From contig JAGXNV010000005.1 in assembly GCA_019894795.1 (NCBI GenBank), positions 1 through 37,206 on the forward strand: a stretch of DNA of 37,206 bases, written 5' to 3'. Of this stretch, positions 1 to 9,100 are shown piece after piece. A model generated the notes under the pieces. The model did not search any database. It had not been told where the DNA came from and saw only the letters and a program-made list of their open reading frames with translations. The DNA is from Candidatus Heimdallarchaeota archaeon (GTDB lineage Archaea; Asgardarchaeota; Heimdallarchaeia; Heimdallarchaeales; Heimdallarchaeaceae). The stretch's first letter is position 1; every line of letters starts with the position of its first letter. Position numbers and translations under genes: made by a program.

Positions 1-468
1 CACGAGACTAGGGAAATTCAGAAATTGGAAAAAGTGAATTTCTTAGCCAATGGTACAAAATTAGATTTAACTTTAATCGACATGCCTGGAATTGCTACTT
101 CTGTTAATCCAAAGGAATTTATGAAGCACGGATTATCTGCAAGTGAAGCTATGCAGAGAGCTAAAGAAGCAACTAGAGGAATTGTTGAAGCGATAAAATA
201 TCTTGAACAAGTTGATGTAGCACTTGTTATAATTGATGCAACACGAGCACCTTTTGACCAAGTAAATTTCACAATCATAGGAAATCTAGAGCATCAGAAA
301 AAGCCATTCATATTAGTACCAAATAAAATTGACTTAATGGAAGCTGATGTAAGACTTGTCAGAGATGCTTTTAGTGGATATCCTGTTGTACCGGTTTCAG
401 CAACTCAAGGTGATGGTATTGATGAACTTTATGATAAAATTGCCGAACTGGCAAAAAAGGTGAGGTGA
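1..468 (+). CDS. Era/Obg-like archaeal GTPase, 5'-truncated by window edge
   Basis: Open frame from base 1 (HETREIQKLEKVNFLANGTKLDLTLIDMPGIAT...); G3 DMPG, G4 NKID, G5-like VSAT. P-loop lies outside the window. Followed by a DUF2073-like gene, a common archaeal pairing. Confidence 0.85.
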   Translation, partial: HETREIQKLEKVNFLANGTKLDLTLIDMPGIATSVNPKEFMKHGLSASEAMQRAKEATRGIVEAIKYLEQVDVALVIIDATRAPFDQVNFTIIGNLEHQKKPFILVPNKIDLMEADVRLVRDAFSGYPVVPVSATQGDGIDELYDKIAELAKKVR

Positions 469-473
469 TTGTG

Positions 474-824
474 ATGAAGTATAGAGTAGATTTTATACCA
501 TATGCAGAAACTAATGATCTCACTGAAGATGAAAAGATTAGATATATTTTATCCAAAGTGATGAGAAATACTATATTGGTACTTGAAAATGGTTTAACAC
601 CAGCTGAAGAGATGGATCTTATAAGCAAGACTATGGGAAAAATAGATTTCAATGATTTTGTGGGGTTAAAGCTCTTCTCATTTGATGGTGGGGATGATTT
701 CAAGCTTGCAAAGCTGTTTGGAAGAGGTTCAAAAAATAAGACCTTTACAATAGTAGCCCCAAATGAAGCGGTCTCAGTTCAAAAAGACCGACGCGGAATA
801 TTGTCAATTCGAATTAATGATTAA
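474..824 (+). CDS. DUF2073-like archaeal protein
   Basis: MKYRVDFIPYAETNDLTEDEKIRYILSKVMRNTILVLENGLTPAEE...; overlaps/abuts the Era-like GTPase gene. ATG at 474 preferred over upstream GTG at 465. Confidence 0.75.
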   Translation: MKYRVDFIPYAETNDLTEDEKIRYILSKVMRNTILVLENGLTPAEEMDLISKTMGKIDFNDFVGLKLFSFDGGDDFKLAKLFGRGSKNKTFTIVAPNEAVSVQKDRRGILSIRIND

Positions 825-1327
825 CTTTCACCTATCTTTCCTACAAGATCTAGAACACTCTGAAATGTCTCTTCAATTGAAACATCGGATTGAACTGTAT
901 CAACAATCTCAGGTCCATACAGATACAACATATCAGTGAGGATTACTTCCATGATTTCAGCTTCAACGTTCTCTTCAATCTTCGTAGCACTATAACTTCT
1001 GTCGATCAACCTTTGACGGAGATGTCGAATAGAACATCTGAGAACGATACAACAGGTAACATAAGAAGGAGGGAGTTCTACTACATGTCCATCAATTACA
1101 AGAGGCAGAGTTGAAGAGTTTTGGGCAATCAGTTCGATTAATCTTTTATTTAATAATTCATCATTCACCACATAACTATCTGTTTCTTCATCAAAATAAT
1201 CATATAATTTCTCTTCCTTGACAAGTTTTCCAGTTTCAATACTAGTATAACCTTCTGCTGAAAGAAGCTTTGATATAGTTGTTTTCCCTGTTCCAGGGGT
1301 TCCAGTGATCATGATCACTTGCTTCAT
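821..1327 (-). CDS. Adenylate kinase family protein, AK6/Fap7 (hCINAP) type
   Basis: N-terminal P-loop ITGTPGTGKTTISKLL, DGHVVEL, LRCSIRHLRQRLIDRSYSATKIEENVEAEIM pattern typical of Fap7/AK6. Confidence 0.9.
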   Translation of the reverse strand: MKQVIMITGTPGTGKTTISKLLSAEGYTSIETGKLVKEEKLYDYFDEETDSYVVNDELLNKRLIELIAQNSSTLPLVIDGHVVELPPSYVTCCIVLRCSIRHLRQRLIDRSYSATKIEENVEAEIMEVILTDMLYLYGPEIVDTVQSDVSIEETFQSVLDLVGKIGES

Positions 1328-1454
1328 TGAAAAAAGATATTAAAAATCAGTTAAAAGAGTTCTCACAAAAGATAAAAAAGTCAGAAATTTCAGAAAAGTA
1401 GGAAAAATCAGAATGTTTATTAATGTGTTAACATACTTGAGCATAAGGATAGAA

Positions 1455-1736
1455 ATGAGTAAGAAGAAAGCTGAAGAGAAATGTTGTTCATCAAACTCAG
1501 ATGTATTAGGATGTTGCCATGTTGAAGGAATAGCCCAGATGGATAGAAAGGGGCAAATTGTTCTTCCTAAGAGTCTAAGAGATGAGATGGGGTTGCAAGA
1601 AAAGGATAAGCTAATAGTTATTGGTATGAGGGACAAGGGGAAGATAGCTAGCATTTCTCTAATTAAAGCTAACAAAATGGACAACATGGTAAAAATTATG
1701 CTCAAGCCAGTCATGAAAGAGATACTTGGGGAATAA
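1455..1736 (+). CDS. AbrB/SpoVT-type DNA-binding protein with Cys-rich N-terminus (resembles HgcAB-associated/HgcC-like proteins)
   Basis: MSKKKAEEKCCSSNSDVLGCCHVEGIAQMDRKGQIVLPKSLRDEMGLQEKDKLIVIG: swapped-hairpin AbrB motif after two CC pairs; immediately upstream of arsM-like gene. Confidence 0.8.
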   Translation: MSKKKAEEKCCSSNSDVLGCCHVEGIAQMDRKGQIVLPKSLRDEMGLQEKDKLIVIGMRDKGKIASISLIKANKMDNMVKIMLKPVMKEILGE

Positions 1737-1746
1737 GGTGAGAAAC

Positions 1747-2589
1747 ATGGAAACAAAAAACGTAAAGAAAATTGTAAGAGACAGATATGGTAAAGTAGCT
1801 AAAAGCCAATCCTCATGCTGTGGTTCAACAAAAGTGAATGCAGAGGAGGTAAGTAAAGCAATGGGATATACTTCACAAGAATTAGAAAGCATACCTGATG
1901 CAGCTAATATGGGATTAGGATGTGGCAACCCTACAGCAATAGCTTCACTCAAGGAAGGGGAAGTTGTGCTAGATTTAGGGGCAGGAGGAGGTCTTGATTG
2001 TTTTCTAGCTGCTCAAAAGGTAGGGATTAAAGGCAAAGTAATCGGAGTTGATATGACACCAGATATGATCGATTTAGCAAGAGATAATGCAGAGAAGAAT
2101 AACTTTGAAAATGTTGAATTTAGATTAGGTGAAATTGAAAATCTTCCTGTAGCTAATGATTCAGTAGATATTATTATTTCCAATTGCGTAATCAATCTGT
2201 CACCAGAAAAACAAAGAGTGTTCAATGAAGCATTTAGAGTACTTAAACCAGGAGGTAGGATCGCAATATCAGACATTGTGTTACTTAAAGAACTTCCAGA
2301 GGAATTAAGAAACAATGAAACACTTCTTGCGGGGTGTGTTGCAGGAGCAGAATTGAAAGATAAATATCTAGAGATGATCAAGAATGCAGGTTTCAAAAAC
2401 ATTGAAGTCGTAGAAAAAGCACAAACTTCCACTGAGTTGATGGATCCTGATGAAAGAAAAGGAGACCCTGTACTGGTAGTGGATGGTGAAATAATTGACA
2501 TTGAAGATTTTGAAGAAATAAAAGAAGGTGTTAATATCATTCAAGATTCAATTCAAAGTATAACCGTAGCAGCGATAAAACCAAAATAA
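1747..2589 (+). CDS. arsM: Arsenite S-adenosylmethionine methyltransferase
   Basis: ESIPDAANMGLGCGNPTAIASLKEGEVVLDLGAGGGLDCFLAAQKVG..., IISNCVINLSPEKQRVFNEAFRVLKPGGRIAISDIV, LAGCVAGA: ArsM hallmarks including conserved cysteines; RBS-like aaggtgag before ATG 1747. Confidence 0.93.
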   Translation: METKNVKKIVRDRYGKVAKSQSSCCGSTKVNAEEVSKAMGYTSQELESIPDAANMGLGCGNPTAIASLKEGEVVLDLGAGGGLDCFLAAQKVGIKGKVIGVDMTPDMIDLARDNAEKNNFENVEFRLGEIENLPVANDSVDIIISNCVINLSPEKQRVFNEAFRVLKPGGRIAISDIVLLKELPEELRNNETLLAGCVAGAELKDKYLEMIKNAGFKNIEVVEKAQTSTELMDPDERKGDPVLVVDGEIIDIEDFEEIKEGVNIIQDSIQSITVAAIKPK

Positions 2590-2598
2590 GAGTATTAA

Positions 2599-2616
2599 GG
2601 TAAGTGAAAACTTACC
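2599..2616. terminator. Perfect 7-bp hairpin with GAAA tetraloop between convergent genes
   Basis: GGTAAGT-GAAA-ACTTACC followed by AT-rich sequence, in the 33-nt gap between the arsM and plsY 3' ends. Confidence 0.55.
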
Positions 2617-2622
2617 ATTAAT

Positions 2623-3351
2623 TTATTTTAAAGCTTCATCGGAAAGCTTGCTTTTTCCTCTGAAAACTTTTAGTATGTTCATCTTCTTTGCTTCACCGGA
2701 TCTAATTTTTCTGAAATTATCACCTTGTCTGGATAGCATAATTATAGTTATACCGAAGAGAAGCAATGCTAAACCTAGATTACATTGAGCCCATGACATC
2801 AGCATAACTGAAGGTAAGAAGAGGGCTATTACTCCTACAAGAAATGTCACAACAATATAGGTAATTGAAGAGTAGCCTATTATTGTTATTATGATTGGCC
2901 AGAGTAAAACCCAAAAACCAAGCAATATGGGATTTGCTAATGCCATTGATGCTATTACTACGGTTATACCCTTTCCCCCAGAAGATAGTAGATAAATTGG
3001 CCAATTATGTCCAAGAATAGCACCAATTCCACTTAAAGCTAGCGCAAAACAAGCTAATCTATCATAAGGCCACACTGAAATGTACTCTGGATTAGTAAAA
3101 TAAAAATTTAAAGAGAGAAAATAAGGAAGAGCCATAGCAGTTAAAGATCGTGACGTATCAAGAAATCCAGCAAACACTGCCCAAGGTGTTGACTTTGTCG
3201 CACGATAAACATTCCTTCCACCAACATTTCCTGAACCTATTTCTCTTAAATCGTTTCCAGTTTTAAGTTTTGTAACAATCCAACTAAAAGGTATGGAACC
3301 AATAATATATGAACTGATAAATATTAGAATATAAACTACAGATATGTGCAT
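2623..3351 (-). CDS. plsY: PlsY-family glycerol-3-phosphate acyltransferase-like membrane protein
   Basis: Multi-TM; IGSIPFSWIVTKL, IGSGNVGGRNVYRA, GAILGHNWPIYLLSSGGKGI match the PlsY motifs (GSGNxGxTN; LGHxxPxxxxFxGGKG). Confidence 0.82.
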   Translation of the reverse strand: MHISVVYILIFISSYIIGSIPFSWIVTKLKTGNDLREIGSGNVGGRNVYRATKSTPWAVFAGFLDTSRSLTAMALPYFLSLNFYFTNPEYISVWPYDRLACFALALSGIGAILGHNWPIYLLSSGGKGITVVIASMALANPILLGFWVLLWPIIITIIGYSSITYIVVTFLVGVIALFLPSVMLMSWAQCNLGLALLLFGITIIMLSRQGDNFRKIRSGEAKKMNILKVFRGKSKLSDEALK

Positions 3352-3455
3352 AATTCTTAATCGCTAACGCTACAATAAAAAATTTATGTGGAAAGGTGTT
3401 TTGAATATCCTCTTAGAAACAAATTTTTAAACAGTTACATATCAAATAAACTATA

Positions 3456-4835
3456 ATGAACCCTAGAATCTCACCTCACATTTTTCGCGCTTATGACATT
3501 AGAGGATTATACAATAAGGATTTATCGTCTTCAATAATGTTTGAGATAGGTTTAGGTTTTGGATCCTACGTTAAAGAAGTATTGAATGGAACAGAAATAA
3601 CTGTTGGATGTGATATTCGGCAATCAAGCATGCCTTTGGTATATGCATTTATCTCCGGAGTTGCTACAACAGGAATTAACGCAATCTTTGCGGGTACTAC
3701 AGCATTCGGTCAAGCACTGTTTGCAGGATGGTCTCTAAAGAGTACTGCTATTGCTTTCATAACTGCAAGTCATCTCCCTCCAGAATGGAACGGAATCAAA
3801 TTCTATCATGCTGATGGAGTAGGTTTCTCAGAAGGAGAATTAATGATTATTAGAGATCGAACACTAAATAAGGAACATACAAAAATGGGATGGAAGGATG
3901 TTGGAACAGTAATTAATCATGATATTACTCAGGATTATATTAATTTCTTTTTAGAGAAATTCAATTTTACTACAAAACTAAAAGTAGCTCTAGATTGTGG
4001 AGGAGGGAGTACAGCTCTTTCTGCTCCAGAAGTATTTTCAAAACTTGGATTAGAGGTTGTACCTATATATTGTGACCCCGACCCAACGTTCTCAGGTAGA
4101 CCTTCAGATCCAAAGCCCAAGAATTTAACTAAGGTAATTGAAACAGTAAAAGCTCAGGGATGTGATTTTGGTGTAGCTTTTGATGGGGATGGGGACAGAT
4201 CAGTAATAATTGACAATCAGGGGAAAGTTTTGTCTGCAGATGAGACAGGTATTATAATAGGTACTTATGGTCTAAAGCAGAAACATGGAACAATAATTGT
4301 TAATGTAGAATGTTCAAAAGCAGTTAAGGAACAGCTTGAACCTTTAGGATATAACGTAAAACAAATCCCAGTTGGACACACTTATCTGACGATTGAAGCA
4401 AAACAAGAAAAATCGCCTTTAGGTATAGAATCCAGTGGGCACATAATCATTCCAGAATACTTCTTGTTCGATGATGCACTAGTTACACCACTTAAGGTTG
4501 CAGAAATACTTAATAACTTAGAATCGAGACTCTCAGATTTAGTAGAGAAAATTCCAACCTATCCAATGAAGAAAGTAGAAATAGACTGTGAAGATGAACT
4601 AAAATTCGATATAGTTGAAGCATTTAAACTAGAAGCTGAACGTGAATTTGAAGAAATAAATACCATGGATGGCGTGAGAATAGAAACAAAAGAAGGATGG
4701 ATATTAATTCGTCCATCGAATACATCTCCAATAATCCGGATGACAATTGAAGCTGATGATAGAGAAGCGATTGAAGCAATACAGAATAGGTTTGAGGATA
4801 AACTAAAATCACTAATTGATAAAGCATCGAAATAA
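3456..4835 (+). CDS. Phosphomannomutase/phosphoglucomutase (alpha-D-phosphohexomutase family)
   Basis: FRAYDIRGLYNKDL, TASHLPPEWNGIKFY (active-site Ser loop), AFDGDGDRSVIID (metal loop), GIESSGHIIIPEYF, RPSNTSPIIRMTIEA. Confidence 0.95.
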   Translation: MNPRISPHIFRAYDIRGLYNKDLSSSIMFEIGLGFGSYVKEVLNGTEITVGCDIRQSSMPLVYAFISGVATTGINAIFAGTTAFGQALFAGWSLKSTAIAFITASHLPPEWNGIKFYHADGVGFSEGELMIIRDRTLNKEHTKMGWKDVGTVINHDITQDYINFFLEKFNFTTKLKVALDCGGGSTALSAPEVFSKLGLEVVPIYCDPDPTFSGRPSDPKPKNLTKVIETVKAQGCDFGVAFDGDGDRSVIIDNQGKVLSADETGIIIGTYGLKQKHGTIIVNVECSKAVKEQLEPLGYNVKQIPVGHTYLTIEAKQEKSPLGIESSGHIIIPEYFLFDDALVTPLKVAEILNNLESRLSDLVEKIPTYPMKKVEIDCEDELKFDIVEAFKLEAEREFEEINTMDGVRIETKEGWILIRPSNTSPIIRMTIEADDREAIEAIQNRFEDKLKSLIDKASK

Positions 4836-4847
4836 AAGTGTAGTAAA

Positions 4848-5594
4848 ATGATAACACCGCTCCCAGAATTTTATTGTCCATATTCAGAAAAGTGTTACGA
4901 GTGTTGTCTTGATACAGAGATGACTCTTTCCGAAGAGGATATCACACGGGTAGAACAACTAGGGTACAAAATTGAAGAATTTTTGGACGAGAAAGATGGT
5001 TTTATGGCTTTGAGAAATATCGATAATCATTGCATATTCTTGAAAGATGAATCCTGTTCAATTTACGAAAATCGACCACAAGGGTGTAGATTTTATCCGC
5101 TCATATACGATTTTGATGTAGAGGACATTGTAATCGACAATTTATGTGAACATCAAAGCAATTTTGACTTGGAAATATACAGACCCCTTTTTGATGCAGT
5201 ACAAGTTTTTGTCTATAATCTACTCGGAGAAAGAGAAACAAGAATGAGGAAAACAATGGAAAAAGAGATTAGGGTAGAAGTCAAGGAAACCAAAAATGCG
5301 CTTGAAGATCCGTTAACGGAAGAAATGAGGAAACTTGAAAGAGATAAAGAAAAAATCGAAAGTTTAATAGAACAAGCTATTTTGGATCCTCAAGATGAAC
5401 AGGTGGGAAATTTGGAAGAAGCCTTGAAATCTGAGATGAGGGAAATAGAAGAAGATATTGAAGCATTAGAGAAAGGTATAAAGGAAGATTTAGCTTCTGC
5501 AGAGGAATATATTAAGATTACAGAAGAGAGCATAAATTCAGAGTTAAAGGATTTAGAAAAAAGAAGAAAAAATTTTGAGATAGAGGACAAATAA
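4848..5594 (+). CDS. YkgJ-like CxxxCxxCC cysteine-cluster protein with C-terminal coiled coil
   Basis: FYCPYSEKCYECCLDTEMTLSEEDI...CIFLKDESCSIYENRPQGCRFYPL cluster, then a long E/K/L-rich charged helix. Confidence 0.85.
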   Translation: MITPLPEFYCPYSEKCYECCLDTEMTLSEEDITRVEQLGYKIEEFLDEKDGFMALRNIDNHCIFLKDESCSIYENRPQGCRFYPLIYDFDVEDIVIDNLCEHQSNFDLEIYRPLFDAVQVFVYNLLGERETRMRKTMEKEIRVEVKETKNALEDPLTEEMRKLERDKEKIESLIEQAILDPQDEQVGNLEEALKSEMREIEEDIEALEKGIKEDLASAEEYIKITEESINSELKDLEKRRKNFEIEDK

Positions 5595-5609
5595 CTACTA
5601 GTTAGATAG

Positions 5610-6710
5610 TCAGCTATTTTCTCTAAATCTGTCTTCAAATTTCTTTAAAACACCAGGAAGTGTGGTATATTCCATTTCACTCAATGGGAGCCTTCCAGGT
5701 TCAAAGGGACCATGACGACGCATGTATTCTGCAATTTCGTTACACTTTTCTCTAGTTGAATCAAATGATGGGTCATCGAATAGGTCAACACCTCCAATAA
5801 GTTTTCCATTCTTCAATTGAAATCCTAAACCTATAACACGAGGGGGTCCATCAAAACGAACACACTGACTGTATTCAAGAGAGACAGGCATCAATGGCCC
5901 TCTGTGAGATCCTCGCATCCAGCCAGAAACAAGATGTCCTAAAGTGAACGCTTCAACAATCTCCCCTACAGCGGGAAAACCACTTTGGCTTCGGACTATA
6001 GCAACAGGATCATCCTTTCCAACGTATTTACCTGCAATCAAGGATAGTTTATCGGTAGATACAGATGCAGCTATTCCTAAATCAGGATTTTTACTCAATA
6101 CATATTTGATTACGTATTTGCTTGGAGCACCAACAAGAGCTAAAAGATCATACATTTCTTCTGGACAATTTAAGTCCAAGAATTTGTTATTGAAAACATC
6201 CATCACTGAGAACTTAAAACCATCATGTAGTTTTGGGTCAATAATCAACCCAGCAGTATTAAACGGATTTCCGAACATCTGGAAGATTGGATAATTGAAA
6301 GCTCCGGGTTCAGTTTTATCCATTGCAAAAACAAGGATTGGTTCTGCGGGTCTTTCCTCTATCTCCATTTCAGCACAACCTGGACCCATGCCTTTGACAT
6401 TTCCAGAAAATGTATCTTTTAATAGATCTTGTCCAGCACCATAGAGACCAATTTCTTTTGCTTCGGTTCCAAGATGCATGAACGTATCCCAAGCCAATTT
6501 GTGTATTTCTTCATTGTCTACACCTTTGTTGTGAGTCATAAGCAGTTCTGTATCATCACCTGCATTAAAAACGAGGAAATCTGTAATAATATTTTCATCC
6601 TTAGCTTTTTCCATTAGTTCTTCTGCCATAGTCATTAAAGGTTCATAAACTGTCACATGACCTGGGCTAGAACCTATATCAGCTTTAAGTAAACTTATTG
6701 TTGTTTTCAC
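5610..6710 (-). CDS. fbp: Bifunctional fructose-1,6-bisphosphate aldolase/phosphatase, archaeal type
   Basis: MKTTISLLKADIGSSPGHVTVYEPLM..., FLVFNAGDDTELLMTH, GAGQDLLKDTFSGNVKGMGPGCAEME, DKTEPGAFNYPIFQMFGNPFNTAGLIID. GTG at 6710 with AGGTGAT upstream fits better than the TTG at 6719. Confidence 0.95.
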   Translation of the reverse strand: MKTTISLLKADIGSSPGHVTVYEPLMTMAEELMEKAKDENIITDFLVFNAGDDTELLMTHNKGVDNEEIHKLAWDTFMHLGTEAKEIGLYGAGQDLLKDTFSGNVKGMGPGCAEMEIEERPAEPILVFAMDKTEPGAFNYPIFQMFGNPFNTAGLIIDPKLHDGFKFSVMDVFNNKFLDLNCPEEMYDLLALVGAPSKYVIKYVLSKNPDLGIAASVSTDKLSLIAGKYVGKDDPVAIVRSQSGFPAVGEIVEAFTLGHLVSGWMRGSHRGPLMPVSLEYSQCVRFDGPPRVIGLGFQLKNGKLIGGVDLFDDPSFDSTREKCNEIAEYMRRHGPFEPGRLPLSEMEYTTLPGVLKKFEDRFRENS

Positions 6711-6827
6711 CAAATGCAATCACCTAATAAAACCATACGGGTCGCTAATACATATTATGTTTAGTTAATTTAAATCTTTGCCTTTAGAGTGGTAATAAGT
6801 AAACAAAAAGAAAAAAAGGATAAAAAA

Positions 6828-7745
6828 CTATAATTCATCAATTTTGAACCAGAGCTCAATAAGATCTTTTGAGCCACCCACAAATCCTACTCGTCGATGG
6901 AGATAGTGCATCTGTGTTAATTTCTTGACATCAAGTGGCTTAATGTTTTCATATTTTATTTCATGGCCATCGGCAGTAATATAGAAACCATCGCCATTAA
7001 CCTTAGATAGAATGTATAGATAGGGGATTATCTCATAGACAAATCTAAGTTTAGGGGCAAAATAACCAAAAACACCTGTTTTCTCGAAAACGTTATTCAT
7101 ATCTTGTACCATACATCCGCCATATCTGTTCTTTCCTTTAATATCTAGAGCATCAACGAAGAGCTTCTGTTTTGCTGAATGATCATTATATTTTCCACCT
7201 AATCCAAAAACTGGACTTTTGCTTGGGCTAATATCCAATGTATCTCTTATGACGCGAAATGATTCACCATCATGAATAAACTGTATAAAACCTATTTCGG
7301 TTGCTAAATCAAATCTCAGATAAAGCGTGTAACTAACTGTTAAAGCTGCGACAGTAATGCCTTCCTGATTAATTATATTAACAATTGCCCCAGGACTTCT
7401 ACTTCTGATAATTGAAGAACCATCAATAAAATCTCCGAGAATGATGAAATTTCCTGTACCTTCCTTTATATTGTCTTCATCAGTTTCTTCACCAAGAAGC
7501 AGAGAATAAAGGTTATTAGGTATTTTTTGAAGAAAGAGTTCTTGAGTTGCAATATCGAGACTTAATTGTTCATCACCAGAAACATTAATTATCCCCGAGT
7601 AATCATTTTCCCCTAGTAAGAGAGTTAAGATTTGTTTTGGAACTTCCAAACTAATAGTTATTAGTTCTCTAAGTATTTCACTTAACTCTTCTGGCTGAAT
7701 GGCCTCAAGATAAGAATCAAGTGTATTGTATTTTGATATAGACAT
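6828..7745 (-). CDS. Class I fructose-1,6-bisphosphatase / sedoheptulose-bisphosphatase-like protein
   Basis: GEETDED, GDFIDGSSIIRSRSPGAIVNI (DxxDGSS metal motif), RYGGCMVQDMNNVFEKTGVFGYFAPKLRFVYEIIPYLYIL, RRVGFVGGSKDLIEL parallel FBPase I motifs. Confidence 0.8.
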   Translation of the reverse strand: MSISKYNTLDSYLEAIQPEELSEILRELITISLEVPKQILTLLLGENDYSGIINVSGDEQLSLDIATQELFLQKIPNNLYSLLLGEETDEDNIKEGTGNFIILGDFIDGSSIIRSRSPGAIVNIINQEGITVAALTVSYTLYLRFDLATEIGFIQFIHDGESFRVIRDTLDISPSKSPVFGLGGKYNDHSAKQKLFVDALDIKGKNRYGGCMVQDMNNVFEKTGVFGYFAPKLRFVYEIIPYLYILSKVNGDGFYITADGHEIKYENIKPLDVKKLTQMHYLHRRVGFVGGSKDLIELWFKIDEL

Positions 7746-7756
7746 TTTTTCAGATC

Positions 7757-8929
7757 CTAATATGTATTTTCTAGATTGTTCTCTACTATATACTTATAGC
7801 ATAAATTAGCCGAACCTTTCATTTTAAGGGCCTCTATAAAGTCATTCATGTCAAATATGGTTTGAGTAATTATAGATTCTTTTGTACTTGGTTTAATATT
7901 TTCAACTTCATCAAAAAACTCTTTCCAAGCGAATTTCGAATTTTTAGCAAAAGTTGTGTGTTCATCTTCATCAGGTTTACTGTAAGTATCAAGTATCCAA
8001 TTTCTCATCTTTGAATACAACTTTGGTTCAGCTACTTCAAGTATCTTGTAAACTAATCTCTGCCAATGAGTACCTATATTTCCCTTTGCTATATTACCAT
8101 GTGGGAATGTTGATCCAATAACATTGACTGGAGTGCCAGTAATGCCATGCTGTGCTATTCTAGTATGATAACCTAATTTTTTAAATTCGTCAACTATTTC
8201 TACTGTTCTTTGCACATTGATCCCCAGTTGAGGTACAACCTTACCACTTGCATCAACATTGACACCGTGAGTAGACCCATTTGCTATTGCAAGATAATCT
8301 AATTTTATACCAGTTTTTTCTAAGGACTGAACATAGTGGGTTGCTTCTTCAACACTAGTATATTCTGTAATCCCTATTTCTCCAACCTCACCTTCTAAAC
8401 CATATGGTTTGTCACCCAGTTTTTCTTTCAAGAAATCAAACAAAATTAAACCTTTTGAAAGAATATCCTTTAGTTGACTATCTACTGTTGTTTCCTCTCT
8501 ATTGAAAAGGAAGGAAGTATCAATTGCATATCCTGAAAAACCTGCCTCAATTCTAGCATTTATCTCATTCATCACATTAGACATTTCCTCAGCAGTACCT
8601 TTTTTTACAGTTAAATGATCAGCATGTAAAGCATAAGCATACCACCGTTCCTTTGTTGCTGCGGATTGACATCTGTCAGCAAATTTCTTAGGAGTATATC
8701 CAGTATAACCACCATTGAGAGACATTTCACTCAATGCAAGTTCAAATATCACAACAGAATTTGCTTGTTTTGCTGCTCTTAATATTCCTCTGATAACTTC
8801 TTCAGTTGCTCTCGGATTTATAGCAGCAATGATTGTTTCTTCTCCTAAAACTCCATTTGCAATAAAATTCATGGGAAGGGGAGCCCTTGGAGTTTCAAAG
8901 AATTCAATAACATCTTGTTCTAGAACCAT
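7757..8929 (-). CDS. Class II (zinc) fructose-bisphosphate aldolase-like protein
   Basis: ALHADHLTVKKG, GLEGEVGEIG, LAIANGSTHGVNVDASGKVVPQLGI, IAQHGITGTPVN, GNIGTHWQ: class II aldolase His ligands and phosphate loops. Start set at MVLEQDV (8929) rather than 8962. 12-nt spacing to the downstream FBPase-like gene. Confidence 0.8.
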   Translation of the reverse strand: MVLEQDVIEFFETPRAPLPMNFIANGVLGEETIIAAINPRATEEVIRGILRAAKQANSVVIFELALSEMSLNGGYTGYTPKKFADRCQSAATKERWYAYALHADHLTVKKGTAEEMSNVMNEINARIEAGFSGYAIDTSFLFNREETTVDSQLKDILSKGLILFDFLKEKLGDKPYGLEGEVGEIGITEYTSVEEATHYVQSLEKTGIKLDYLAIANGSTHGVNVDASGKVVPQLGINVQRTVEIVDEFKKLGYHTRIAQHGITGTPVNVIGSTFPHGNIAKGNIGTHWQRLVYKILEVAEPKLYSKMRNWILDTYSKPDEDEHTTFAKNSKFAWKEFFDEVENIKPSTKESIITQTIFDMNDFIEALKMKGSANLCYKYIVENNLENTY

Positions 8930-9100
8930 ATGATAACACCTTGTAAAAATTATAGTAGTCATCTTAAGAATTTTTGCCTATAGATTAAATCTAAAAACTA
9001 TAGTTTTAGAGAAAGTTGTGTTTTATAAATAAAGTAATTTCTAATTGGTACTGTTTTTGAATTAGAATGATTTTAATAATAAATTAAATTTATCATAGTA

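Noticed and set aside
371-703. 110-aa minus ORF opposite the GTPase/DUF2073 genes
   Set aside because: Antisense to two well-supported CDSs; Ser/Ile/Phe-rich composition typical of a shadow ORF.
1426-1433. TGTTAACA palindrome upstream of the AbrB-like gene as an operator
   Set aside because: Only 8 bp with mismatching flanks; expected by chance in AT-rich sequence.
2013-2540. 175-aa minus ORF opposite arsM
   Set aside because: Shadow ORF; the plus strand encodes a clear ArsM.
5944-6294. 116-aa plus ORF opposite FBP aldolase/phosphatase
   Set aside because: Antisense shadow of a highly conserved gene.
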